From: an uncultured Prevotella sp.
GTDB lineage: Bacteria > Bacteroidota > Bacteroidia > Bacteroidales > Bacteroidaceae
Assembly (NCBI GenBank): GCA_905233825.1
Contig: CAJOFE010000006.1
Location: forward strand, 62,001 to 126,000
Direction of reading: 5' to 3'
Length of the DNA: 64,000 nucleotides
In this document: in pieces, positions 28,155 through 37,580 of the stretch
Position numbering within the stretch: position 1 is the stretch's first letter
Layout: every line of letters begins with the position of its first letter
Position numbers and translations under genes: made by a program
Notes under the pieces: model-generated
What the model saw: only the letters and a program-made list of their open reading frames with translations
The model's database searches: none
What the model was told of the DNA's origin: nothing

Positions 28155-28223
28155 TTTGTGTCTACTGCCTGTCTTATTTAATAGGACAGACAGATGGCAC
28201 ATTTGATAGTAGATTTTATGAGA

Positions 28224-28289
28224 AAACTAATCATTTTAGTTTATTTAACTAAAAAGATTCGTTTAAACTAAAAATATTAGTTATCTTTG
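28224..28289 (+). promoter_or_regulatory. Three-dyad operator array (AACTAA-N5-TTAGTT type) overlapping the promoter of the BlaI-like regulator
   Basis: AAACTAA-TCATT-TTAGTTT (28224-28242), TTTTAGTT-TATTT-AACTAAAA (28234-28254), AACTAA-AAATA-TTAGTT (28266-28282); -7 box TATCTTTG 28282-28289. Confidence 0.8.
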
Positions 28290-28319
28290 CAGCGTAAAAA
28301 CGATAAAACGCAGAAAAAG

Positions 28320-28688
28320 ATGAAACAACTGACACAGAAAGAAGAGGAGATTATGGAGCGCGTATGGGAGCACGGGCCCATGCAGGTGCGCGAATTGCAG
28401 GCGCTTTATCCTGAGCCGAGGCCACACGTGAACACGCTGGCTACGTTTATCAAGATCTTAGAGGAGAAGGGCTTCTTGGGTCACAAGGTGGTGACGGCGC
28501 GCTGCTTCCAGTATTTTGCCCGCATCAGCCGTGACGACTATCGTGGCGGACTGCTGAGCGGTGTAGTGAACAAGTTCTTCGGACAGAGCTACCTCAGTGC
28601 CGTCTCGGCATTGGTGAAAAACGAACAGATAAGCCTTGACGACCTGAAGGAACTCATCAGGGAAGTGGAGCTTGGAGGTAAGAATTAA
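28320..28688 (+). CDS. BlaI/MecI/CopY-family transcriptional repressor
   Basis: 'LTQKEEEIMERVWEHGPMQVRELQALYPEPRPHVNTLATFIKILEEKGFLGHK'. Confidence 0.93.
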   Translation: MKQLTQKEEEIMERVWEHGPMQVRELQALYPEPRPHVNTLATFIKILEEKGFLGHKVVTARCFQYFARISRDDYRGGLLSGVVNKFFGQSYLSAVSALVKNEQISLDDLKELIREVELGGKN

Positions 28689-28724
28689 GATGTAAGAGTT
28701 AAGAATTAAGAATTAAGAGTGTTT

Positions 28725-30323
28725 ATGCTGACTATATATCAACTGAAAGTAGGGCTTTGCCTCATCGCCTTCTACTTGGTGTGGAAGCTGTTGCTCAGCC
28801 GTGAGACGCTGCATCGCTTCAATCGAGTGGTGCTACTCTTGGTGACGTTGCTGGCCTTTGCATTGCCTTTCGTGAAGCTTACGTTGGAGCAGGCATCGCC
28901 CATGAGCGAAGGGATGATAGACATAGAGGGGCTGTTTGCGGTGTCGGCAGAAGTGGTGCAGACACCCCAGGAGGAATCTCTGAACATAGCGCGCTACATA
29001 TACATTATTTATTTAATAGGTGTGGGCGTGATGCTGCTGTGGAGAGGCTGGTCGCTCTGGATGCTTTGGCGCACGATGCGCCAGGGCAGGGTAGAGCGCT
29101 TGTCCGACGGTAGCGTGATGCACGTGCTGAAGGGCGACGTGGCTCCATTCAGCTATTTCCGCCATATCGTCATCAACGAGCAGGACTTGGCAGAGGCTGG
29201 TCAGCAGATTCTCACCCATGAGCAGGCGCACATCCGCCTAGGCCATTCGTGGGATGTGCTGCTGACAGATGTGCTGATAGTGCTGCAGTGGTGGAACCCA
29301 GCCGCCTGGCTGTTGCGCCGCGAGCTGAAGCAGGTGCATGAATATGAGGCCGATGAGGCCGTTTTGGAACGAGGTATCGATGCCCGGCAGTACCAGTTGC
29401 TGCTGATAAGAAAGTCCGTTGGGAACCAGCTATTCTCAATGGCAAACAATTTCAATTATCAATCTCTTAAAAAACGAATCCGTATGATGACAACAAAAAG
29501 AAGTAGCCGATGGCAGCAGCTTCGCGCGCTGACCGTCGTGCCTGTGGCGGCACTGGCCCTCGTGGCCTTTGCACAGCCCGAAGTGAAGGAGATGGAGGAG
29601 CAGGTGGTAGCATCGATGGAAGCGCCAGAACCTGTCTCTGTTCCTGACCCTGTGACCGCATCAGAGCCTGTGGTGGCGCCAGAACCTGTGTCTGAGCCTG
29701 TGGCAGCTCCTGTGGCCGTGTCTGTTCCCAGCGAGCAACCTGCCGAGGTGGTTGCAATTGCTCCTGCCGACACCACCAAGACTTTCGAAGTGGTAGAGCA
29801 GATGCCCAAGTTCCCTGGCGGCGATGCTGAGCTGATGAAGTTCTTTTCTGAGAATATGAAGTATCCCAAGGATGCACAGGAGGCTAAGAAGCAAGGCCGC
29901 GTCGTCGTCACTTTCGTGGTCGATGCCGATGGTCAGGTGGTGGAACCCTCCGTTGTGAAGAGCGTCTATCCCAGCCTCGACGAAGAAGCCTTGCGTGTCA
30001 TTGGCCTGATGCCTAAGTGGACGCCTGGCATGCAGAAAGGAAAGGCCGTGCGCATGAAATATACCGTACCCGTTACGTTCAGGCTACCAGAGGATAAAGC
30101 CGAACCCACCGGCACCACCCCTATCGTCATCAGAACGATTGGTGACAGCAACCTGCCCAACCCTCTCTTCATCATTGACGGGAAAGAGGTCACGCAAACC
30201 GTAGTAGAGGCCCTCGACCCCCAAAAGGTAGAGTCTATCGACGTGCTGAAAGAAAAAACCGCTGTGGAGTTGTATGGCGAGAAGGGCAAGAACGGCGTGG
30301 TAATTATCAAACTGAAGAAATAG
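28725..30323 (+). CDS. M56/BlaR1-type membrane metallopeptidase fused to TonB C-terminal domain and a plug-like tail
   Basis: 'LTHEQAHIRLGHSWD' (HEXXH-like HEQAH), Pro/Val/Glu-rich linker, 'EQMPKFPGGDAELMKFFSENMKYP' TonB_C, 'PLFIIDGKEV...DVLKEKTAVELYGEKGKNGVVIIKLKK'. Confidence 0.92.
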   Translation: MLTIYQLKVGLCLIAFYLVWKLLLSRETLHRFNRVVLLLVTLLAFALPFVKLTLEQASPMSEGMIDIEGLFAVSAEVVQTPQEESLNIARYIYIIYLIGVGVMLLWRGWSLWMLWRTMRQGRVERLSDGSVMHVLKGDVAPFSYFRHIVINEQDLAEAGQQILTHEQAHIRLGHSWDVLLTDVLIVLQWWNPAAWLLRRELKQVHEYEADEAVLERGIDARQYQLLLIRKSVGNQLFSMANNFNYQSLKKRIRMMTTKRSSRWQQLRALTVVPVAALALVAFAQPEVKEMEEQVVASMEAPEPVSVPDPVTASEPVVAPEPVSEPVAAPVAVSVPSEQPAEVVAIAPADTTKTFEVVEQMPKFPGGDAELMKFFSENMKYPKDAQEAKKQGRVVVTFVVDADGQVVEPSVVKSVYPSLDEEALRVIGLMPKWTPGMQKGKAVRMKYTVPVTFRLPEDKAEPTGTTPIVIRTIGDSNLPNPLFIIDGKEVTQTVVEALDPQKVESIDVLKEKTAVELYGEKGKNGVVIIKLKK

Positions 30324-30484
30324 CAAAATCTCTCGCTTCTGTGTGGCTGCATGCTGGTGCTTAGGCATTGGGGTGCAGCTTTTGCACACGGTAGGTGATA
30401 GTGTGCAGAAATGAAAAAAAATGGCGAAAAGTTGGTGGTATTTGGAAAAAAGTTTGTAACTTTGCAGCCCGTTAGAAAGTGTAT

Positions 30485-31006
30485 ATGTGTAACTTAGAGC
30501 TGTTTAAGATTGATCTGAAGGCGCTGACGGAAGACGTAACGCCCTTGCAGTGGGAGCTTGACGACCAGTTCTTCAGCCAGCTCGAAGGCGCACAGTTGCA
30601 GCGTGGCTCGTTGCATGTGTCGGGGTCTATACGCAAGGCCGTCGGCTTTTTTGAGTTGCAGCTGCACAGCGAAGGTACCGTAGAGGTGCCCTGCGACCGT
30701 TGCTTAGACATGATGAGCCAGCCCATAGAGGCTGACCTCCATCTGACTGTGAAGCTGGGTGCGGAATACACTGAAGACGAAGAGGTGATCACCGTGGACG
30801 AGGCAAGACCTGTGCTCGACACGGCGTGGCTCATCTACGAGTCAATAGCCTTGGCGGTACCCATCCGTCACGTTCATCAACCTGGCGATTGTAACGTGGC
30901 CATGAGCGAGAAGCTACAGGAGCTCTCGACTGCCCGAAGCAGTGATGCGGACGCTGAAGAAGCTATTGACCCACGATGGGCGGCACTCAAGAATTTAAAA
31001 ATTTAA
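30485..31006 (+). CDS. YceD/DUF177 family protein
   Basis: 'VEVPCDRCLDMMSQPIEADLHLTVKLG...DPRWAALKNLK'. Confidence 0.88.
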   Translation: MCNLELFKIDLKALTEDVTPLQWELDDQFFSQLEGAQLQRGSLHVSGSIRKAVGFFELQLHSEGTVEVPCDRCLDMMSQPIEADLHLTVKLGAEYTEDEEVITVDEARPVLDTAWLIYESIALAVPIRHVHQPGDCNVAMSEKLQELSTARSSDADAEEAIDPRWAALKNLKI

Positions 31007-31027
31007 GAATTAAAATATTTAAGAATT

Positions 31028-31219
31028 ATGGCACATCCTAAAAGAAGACAGTCAAAGACTCGTACCGCTAAACGTCGTACTCATGACAAGGCAGTAGCCC
31101 CCACGCTGGCACTTTGCCCCAATTGTGGCGCCTACTACATCTACCACACCGTATGCCCCAGCTGTGGCTACTATCGCGGTAAGGTAGCTATCAAGATGGA
31201 CGAAGAAGTGGCTGAATAA
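31028..31219 (+). CDS. rpmF: 50S ribosomal protein L32
   Basis: '[52 protein letters not shown]'. Confidence 0.97.
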   Translation: MAHPKRRQSKTRTAKRRTHDKAVAPTLALCPNCGAYYIYHTVCPSCGYYRGKVAIKMDEEVAE

Positions 31220-32173
31220 TGGGAAAGATAAACGCGATCATCACTGGCATCGGCGGCTACGTGCCCGACTATGTCCTCACTAATGAGGAGCTGTCGCGCA
31301 TGGTAGATACCAACGATGAATGGATTATGACGCGTGTCGGAATCAAGGAGCGCCGAATCCTCACGGAAGAGGGTCTCGGCACTTCCTATATGGCGCGCAA
31401 GGCCGCCAAGCAGCTCATCCACCTCGACGGCCGATTACCATTTCCCCTCAACAGCCAGCATCGTTATCGGCAAGCTGGGCCTGAAGAACGCTATGGCGTT
31501 CGACTTCTGGGCCGCCTGCTGTGGTTTTATCTACTCGCTCGACGTGGCTACGTCGATGATTCAGAGCGGGCGCTACAAGAAGATTATCCTCATTGGTGCC
31601 GACAAGATGTCGTCGGCCACTGACTATAAGGACCGTTCCACCTGTCCGCTCTTTGGCGACGGTGCAGGAGCCGTGCTCTTAGAGGCTGCTGAGGATACGG
31701 AGTACGGTCTTCGGGATTCGTATCTGCGTACCGATGGCATCGGCCTGCCTTTCCTGCACATGAAAGCAGGAGGCAGCGTGAGTCCCGCCAGCCATTTCAC
31801 CGTAGATCATCGCATGCACTTCACCTATCAGGAGGGACGCACCGTGTTCCGCTATGCCGTGACCAACATGTCGGCCGACAGCGCACTCATTGCCGAGCGC
31901 AACGGACTGACAAAAGACAACATCCAGTGGATCATTCCCCACCAGGCCAATATGCGCATCATAGAGGCTGTGGCCAAGCGTCTGGAGTTGCCTATGGAGA
32001 AGGTTATGGTGAACATCGAGCACTTCGGCAACACTTCGGCAGCCACCATCCCCCTGGCACTCTGGGAGTATGAGCCGAAGCTGCGCAAGGGCGACAACAT
32101 GATCATGACCGCTTTCGGAGCCGGCTTCGTGCATGGAGCCAACTTTGTGCGCTGGGCTTACGACGGTTGTTAG
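31219..32173 (+). pseudogene. fabH: Beta-ketoacyl-ACP synthase III, apparently frameshifted with a short internal deletion
   Basis: Frame 1: [47 protein letters not shown]...ARKAAKQLI; frame 2: [38 protein letters not shown]...GANFVRWAYDGC*; junction about 31419-31425. Confidence 0.85.
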
Positions 32174-32191
32174 CTGTTAAAAGCAAAGAAA

Positions 32192-33073
32192 ATGCATAAA
32201 GCAGGATTCGTAAATATCGTTGGCAATCCCAACGTCGGAAAAAGTACGCTCATGAACCAGCTGGTTGGTGAGCGTATTTCCATTGCTACCTTCAAAGCAC
32301 AGACCACGCGCCATCGCATCATGGGCATCGTCAATACCCCTGACATGCAAATCGTCTTTTCTGACACGCCTGGCGTGTTGAAGCCCAACTACAAGCTGCA
32401 GGAGTCGATGCTGGCTTTCTCGGAGAGCGCCTTGCAGGATGCCGATGTGTTGCTCTACGTCACTGACGTGGTAGAGAACCCCGAGAAGAACATGGACTTC
32501 TTGGAGAAGGTGCAGAAGATGACCATCCCCGTACTGCTCCTTATTAATAAAATTGACGAAAGCGACCAAAAGACGTTGGGCGATATCGTAGAGAAATGGC
32601 ATGGGCTGTTGCCTAACGCCGAGATACTTCCTATTTCGGCAAAGAACAAGTTCGGCACCGACCTGCTGCTGAAGCGTATTCAAGAGCTGTTGCCGGAGAG
32701 CCCAGCCTTCTTCGACAAAGACCAGCTGACTGACAAGCCCGCCCGCTTCTTCGTCTCGGAGATTATCCGCGAGAAAATTCTGCTCTACTACGACAAGGAG
32801 ATACCCTACTCGGTAGAGGTGGTGGTGGAACGCTTCAAGGAAGACGAGAAGCAGATTCACATCAATGCTGTCATCTACGTGGAGCGCGACTCGCAGAAGG
32901 GCATCATCATCGGCCATCAGGGCGTGGCGCTGAAGAAAGTCTCTACCGAAGCCCGCAAGGCATTAGAGAAGTTCTTCGACAAGCACATCTATTTGGAGTG
33001 CTTCGTCAAGGTGGATAAGGACTGGCGCTCGTCGAAGAAAGAGCTCGACAACTTCGGCTACAACCCCGACTGA
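32192..33073 (+). CDS. era: GTPase Era
   Basis: 'GNPNVGKSTLMNQLVGE', 'DTPGVLKPNYKLQ', 'INKIDE', KH domain 'IIIGHQGVALKKVSTEARKALEKFF'. Confidence 0.97.
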   Translation: MHKAGFVNIVGNPNVGKSTLMNQLVGERISIATFKAQTTRHRIMGIVNTPDMQIVFSDTPGVLKPNYKLQESMLAFSESALQDADVLLYVTDVVENPEKNMDFLEKVQKMTIPVLLLINKIDESDQKTLGDIVEKWHGLLPNAEILPISAKNKFGTDLLLKRIQELLPESPAFFDKDQLTDKPARFFVSEIIREKILLYYDKEIPYSVEVVVERFKEDEKQIHINAVIYVERDSQKGIIIGHQGVALKKVSTEARKALEKFFDKHIYLECFVKVDKDWRSSKKELDNFGYNPD

Positions 33074-33108
33074 GGCCCCCAACAAAAAATTTTCGCAAAA
33101 AAAATCTT

Positions 33109-33137
33109 AAAAAGTTCGGCGTTCCGAACTTTTTTTC
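33109..33137 (+). terminator. Intrinsic terminator after era
   Basis: AAAAAGTTCGG-CGTT-CCGAACTTTTTTTT, 11-bp perfect stem plus T-run. Confidence 0.85.
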
Positions 33138-33176
33138 TTAACTTTGTATCTTCAAGCGAAAAACAGAGCAAAAAAT

Positions 33177-33839
33177 ATGAACGATTTTAGGAAATATGCA
33201 ACGCAGCATCTGGGCATGAACAGCCTTGTGCTGGATGACGTGATGAAGGCTCAGGCCCAGTATTTGAACCCCTATATTCTGGAGGAGCGCCAGTTGAACG
33301 TGACGCAGATGGATGTTTTCAGCCGTCTGATGATGGACCGTATCATCTTCCTCGGCACGCAGATTGACGACTACACCGCCAATACCTTGCAGGCTCAGCT
33401 GCTCTATCTGGACTCTGCCGATCCTGGCAAGGACATCTCCATCTATATCAATTCCCCTGGCGGTAGCGTGCATGCCGGACTGGGTATCTACGACACCATG
33501 CAGTTCATCAGCAGCGATGTGGCCACCATCTGCACCGGCATGGCTGCCTCTATGGCTGCCGTGCTGCTTGTGGCCGGACAGGAGGGCAAGCGTTCGGCAC
33601 TGCCTCATAGCCGTGTGATGATACACCAGCCTCTGGGTGGTGTGCAGGGTCAGGCCAGTGACATGGAGATTGAGGTGCGCGAGATTCAGAAGTTGAAGAA
33701 GGAGCTCTACACCATCATTGCCGACCATTCGCATACCGACTATGAGAAGGTGTGGCAGGACAGCGACCGCAACTATTGGATGACTGCTGAGGAGGCTCGT
33801 GAGTACGGAATGATTGACCAGGTGTTAATAAAGAAGTAA
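33177..33839 (+). CDS. clpP: ATP-dependent Clp protease proteolytic subunit
   Basis: 'DISIYINSPGGSVHAGLGIYDTMQFI', 'GMAASMAAVLL', 'SRVMIHQPLGGVQGQASD'. Confidence 0.96.
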   Translation: MNDFRKYATQHLGMNSLVLDDVMKAQAQYLNPYILEERQLNVTQMDVFSRLMMDRIIFLGTQIDDYTANTLQAQLLYLDSADPGKDISIYINSPGGSVHAGLGIYDTMQFISSDVATICTGMAASMAAVLLVAGQEGKRSALPHSRVMIHQPLGGVQGQASDMEIEVREIQKLKKELYTIIADHSHTDYEKVWQDSDRNYWMTAEEAREYGMIDQVLIKK

Positions 33840-33867
33840 GAGTTGTGGATTAAGAATTAAGAGGTAT

Positions 33868-33950
33868 CGGCTTTCTTGCGTCCCTTTGGTTCTTTCAGTC
33901 GCTTCGCTTGATGAAAGCGGCAAAGCCGAGCGGCAAGCGACCAGAGGTCG
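33868..33950. repeat. Imperfect nested inverted-repeat element in the clpP-clpX spacer
   Basis: CGGCTTT (33868-33874)...AAAGCCG (33922-33928) enclosing CTTTCA (33892-33897)...TGAAAG (33912-33917), followed by CGACC-AGA-GGTCG. Confidence 0.5.
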
Positions 33951-34060
33951 AGCGGTCGAGTAAGAATTATGAAGTAGGAAGTACTTCTCACATCTTCCCT
34001 TTTACTTGCCCAAGGGCAATACCTCAAAATTCAAAATTCTAAATTCTAAAATTCTGAAGG

Positions 34061-35293
34061 ATGAAGAAGACTTGTAATTTCTGCGGGCGCAACGAACACG
34101 AGGTGAAACTGCTCATCTCGGGTGTCAATGGGTACATCTGTGAGGACTGTGCCAAGCAGGCATACCAGATCGTGAAGGAGTCGGGCATCGAAGCTAGTAC
34201 TGCTGACGAAGCCTCCAAGAAGAGTGGCGGGAAGGTGGCGACCCAGCGTGTGCCAAAGCCTATGGAGATCAAGGAATACCTCGACCAGTATATCATCGGT
34301 CAGGAGGAAGCGAAGCGCTATCTCAGCGTGGCCGTCTATAACCACTATAAGCGCCTGCAGCAACCTAAGGACGACAAGGACGGCGTGGAGATAGAAAAGT
34401 CGAATATCATCATGGTAGGCCCGACGGGAACCGGCAAGACTCTGCTGGCCCGTACCATCGCCAAGATGCTCGACGTGCCTTTCACCATCGTCGATGCCAC
34501 CGTCTTCACCGAGGCAGGCTATGTGGGCGAGGATGTGGAGAGCATCCTGACACGTCTGCTGCAGGTGGCCGACTACAAGGTGGAAGCTACGCAGCGCGGC
34601 ATCGTCTTCATCGACGAGATTGATAAGATAGCCCGCAAGCAGGATAATCCCAGCATCACCCGCGACGTCAGCGGCGAGGGTGTGCAGCAGGGACTGCTGA
34701 AGCTGCTGGAAGGCACGAATGTGAACGTGCCGCCGAAAGGAGGTCGTAAGCATCCCGACCAGGAATACATCTCCGTTGATACCCGTAACATCCTATTCAT
34801 CTGCGGCGGTGCCTTCGACGGCATTGAACGGAAGATTGCCCAGCGCCTGAACACCCATACCGTGGGCTATAACTCAGTGCAGAATGTAAGGAAGATAGAT
34901 AAGGATGACCTAATGAAATACGTGCAGCCCCAAGACCTGAAGTCCTTCGGACTGATACCCGAGATCATCGGCCGTCTGCCCATCCTTACCTACCTCAACC
35001 CGCTCGACCGTCCAGCCCTGCGCCGTATCCTGATTGAGCCGAAGAACTCCATTATTAAACAATATACCAAGCTATTCAAGATGGACGGCATCACGCTGAC
35101 CTTCACCGATGATGCGCTCGAGGCCATCGTTGATAAGGCCGTGGAATATAAGCTCGGAGCACGTGGACTGCGCTCTATCGTGGAGAGTGTGATGATGGAT
35201 TCTATGTTCGAGATACCGTCGAAGAAAGTAAAGAATTTTGAAGTGACCAAGGACTATGTGACCGAGCAACTCGGAAAGTCACACTTGGAGTGA
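34061..35293 (+). CDS. clpX: ATP-dependent Clp protease ATP-binding subunit ClpX
   Basis: N-terminal zinc-binding domain '[24 protein letters not shown]', Walker A '[16 protein letters not shown]'. Confidence 0.97.
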   Translation: MKKTCNFCGRNEHEVKLLISGVNGYICEDCAKQAYQIVKESGIEASTADEASKKSGGKVATQRVPKPMEIKEYLDQYIIGQEEAKRYLSVAVYNHYKRLQQPKDDKDGVEIEKSNIIMVGPTGTGKTLLARTIAKMLDVPFTIVDATVFTEAGYVGEDVESILTRLLQVADYKVEATQRGIVFIDEIDKIARKQDNPSITRDVSGEGVQQGLLKLLEGTNVNVPPKGGRKHPDQEYISVDTRNILFICGGAFDGIERKIAQRLNTHTVGYNSVQNVRKIDKDDLMKYVQPQDLKSFGLIPEIIGRLPILTYLNPLDRPALRRILIEPKNSIIKQYTKLFKMDGITLTFTDDALEAIVDKAVEYKLGARGLRSIVESVMMDSMFEIPSKKVKNFEVTKDYVTEQLGKSHLE

Positions 35294-35320
35294 TTGAAGA
35301 TTGAAAATTGAAAGGAGCCT

Positions 35321-37504
35321 ATGACCAAGAACACTAATCTAAACGAAGCCTTGAAGCGCTATTTCGGCTTCGATACATTCAAGGGCGACCAGGAAGCCAT
35401 CATCCAGAATGTGCTAGATGGCAACGACACCTTTGTACTCATGCCGACGGGTGGCGGCAAGTCGCTGTGCTATCAGCTTCCGTCGCTGCTCATGGACGGT
35501 GTGGCTATCGTCATCTCACCCCTCATCGCCCTGATGAAGAACCAGGTGGATTTCATTGCCAACCTCAGCGAACAGGAGGGAACGGCGCATTTCCTGAACT
35601 CCTCGCTCAACAAGACAGCCATCGACCAGGTAAAAGACGACATCCGCTCTGGACGTACCAAGCTGCTCTATGTGGCTCCCGAGTCGCTTACGAAGGAGGA
35701 CAATGTCGAGTTCCTGCAGTCGGTGAAGATATCGTTCTATGCCATTGACGAGGCTCACTGCATCTCAGAGTGGGGACACGACTTCCGCCCTGAGTACCGG
35801 CGCATCAAGCCTATCATCAACGAGATAGGCAAGGCACCCATCATCGCGCTTACTGCCACCGCTACCGATAAAGTGCGTACCGACATCAAGAAAAACCTTG
35901 GCATCCTCGATGCCAAGGAGTTCAAGAGCTCCTTCAACCGTCCCAACCTCTACTACGAAGTGCGGCAGAAGACCAAGGACATCGACAAGGACATCGTGCG
36001 CTTCATCAAGCAGCATCCGGGCAAGAGCGGCATCATTTACTGCCTGTCGCGGAAGAAGGTAGAAGACCTCGCCGAGGTGCTGCGAGCCAACGACATCAAG
36101 GCGCAGTGCTATCATGCCGGTCTTGACACCGCAACTCGCACGCAGACACAGGACGACTTCCTCATGGAGAAAATCGACGTCATCGTTGCCACCATCGCCT
36201 TCGGCATGGGTATCGACAAGCCTGACGTGCGCTTCGTCATCCATTACGATATTCCCAAGTCGCTGGAAGGCTATTACCAAGAGACAGGACGTGCCGGACG
36301 TGACGGCGGCGAGGGCCTCTGCATCGCCTTCTACAGCTACAAGGACTTGCAGAAGCTCGATAAGTTCATGGAGGGTAAGCCTGTGGCCGAGCAGGATATT
36401 GGCCGCCAACTGCTGCAAGAAACGGCAGCCTATGCCGAGACCTCGGTGTGTCGCCGCAAGATGTTGCTCCACTATTTTGGCGAGGAGTACAAGTCCGACA
36501 ATTGTCACAACTGCGACAACTGCCTCCATCCTGGCACGAAGATCGAGGCCAGCCGTCAGCTGGTCATCGTTCTGAAGTCCGTCCTTGCCATCAAGGAGAA
36601 TTTCCGTGCTGACTATGTCATCGATTTCATTACTGGCCGCGACACTGACGAGATACAGGCCCACCGTCACGACGACCTCGAGGAGTTCGGCATGGGCGAG
36701 GACGAGGATGCCAAGATATGGAACCCCGTCATTCGTCAGGCACTCATCATGGGCTATTTGAAGAAAGAAGTCGAGAACTACGGACTGCTCAAAGTCACCT
36801 CTGCCGGAAAGAAATTCATCAAGAACCCCAAGTCGTTCATGGTCGTGCAAGACCATGAGTTCAGCGACGACGATGATATGGCAACCGGCGAGGGTGGTAC
36901 CAGTGCCCTCGATCCCACACTGTCGGCCATGCTCCACGACCTGCGCAAGAAATGGTCGCGCAAACTGGAGCGTCCGCCCTACGTCATATTCCAGGATGTA
37001 TCGCTCGAGCAGATGGCAACCTACTATCCTGTGAATCTCGAAGAGTTGAAGAACATCCAGGGCGTGGGCGACGGTAAGACGCGCCAGCCCTATGCCAAGG
37101 AGTTCGTGGATCTTATAAGACGCTACTGCGACGAGAACGAGATTGAGCGGCAGGCCGACCTGCGCGTGCGTACCAAGGCCAAGGACTCCATGCGCAAGCT
37201 GAAGATCCTGCAGAATATCGACCGCAGCATCGCCCTCGACGACATCGCCAACGCCCTTGGCATCGACTTCGAGGAGATGCTCGACGAGCTGGAAGGCATC
37301 GTCCTCTACAGCGGCAACAAGATCAACATCGACTATTTCCTTAACGAAATCATGGATCCCGACGATATTGCCGACATCTGCGATTTCTTTGCCGAGCAAG
37401 AGAAAGACGACCTCGAGGCCGCCTACCGTGAGTTCGGCTCCGATTTCTCCGAAGACGAGATACGCCTCGTGCGCATCAAGTTCATCAGCGATATGGCTAA
37501 TTAA
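35321..37504 (+). CDS. recQ: ATP-dependent DNA helicase RecQ
   Basis: 'VLMPTGGGKSLCYQLP', 'DEAHCISEWGHDFRPEY', RQC Cys cluster 'CHNCDNC', HRDC-like C terminus. Confidence 0.95.
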   Translation: MTKNTNLNEALKRYFGFDTFKGDQEAIIQNVLDGNDTFVLMPTGGGKSLCYQLPSLLMDGVAIVISPLIALMKNQVDFIANLSEQEGTAHFLNSSLNKTAIDQVKDDIRSGRTKLLYVAPESLTKEDNVEFLQSVKISFYAIDEAHCISEWGHDFRPEYRRIKPIINEIGKAPIIALTATATDKVRTDIKKNLGILDAKEFKSSFNRPNLYYEVRQKTKDIDKDIVRFIKQHPGKSGIIYCLSRKKVEDLAEVLRANDIKAQCYHAGLDTATRTQTQDDFLMEKIDVIVATIAFGMGIDKPDVRFVIHYDIPKSLEGYYQETGRAGRDGGEGLCIAFYSYKDLQKLDKFMEGKPVAEQDIGRQLLQETAAYAETSVCRRKMLLHYFGEEYKSDNCHNCDNCLHPGTKIEASRQLVIVLKSVLAIKENFRADYVIDFITGRDTDEIQAHRHDDLEEFGMGEDEDAKIWNPVIRQALIMGYLKKEVENYGLLKVTSAGKKFIKNPKSFMVVQDHEFSDDDDMATGEGGTSALDPTLSAMLHDLRKKWSRKLERPPYVIFQDVSLEQMATYYPVNLEELKNIQGVGDGKTRQPYAKEFVDLIRRYCDENEIERQADLRVRTKAKDSMRKLKILQNIDRSIALDDIANALGIDFEEMLDELEGIVLYSGNKINIDYFLNEIMDPDDIADICDFFAEQEKDDLEAAYREFGSDFSEDEIRLVRIKFISDMAN

Positions 37505-37530
37505 GATTGAAAATTGAGAATTGAAAATTG

Positions 37531-37575
37531 AACCCCGCCCCCAACCCCTCCCCTTTAAAGGGGAAGGGAGAGGTA
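37531..37575. repeat. REP-like CCCTCCCC/GGGGAGGG palindrome
   Basis: CCCCGCCCCCAACCCCTCCCCTTTAAAGGGGAAGGGAGAGG; related copies at 121-163, 218-257 and, more degenerate, 12223-12252. Confidence 0.7.
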
Positions 37576-37580
37576 GTAAA

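Noticed and set aside
28320-30323. Beta-lactam resistance locus
   Set aside because: BlaI/M56 regulators are widespread in Bacteroidetes; no beta-lactamase or PBP gene is linked here and the M56 protein carries TonB-type domains instead of a penicillin sensor.
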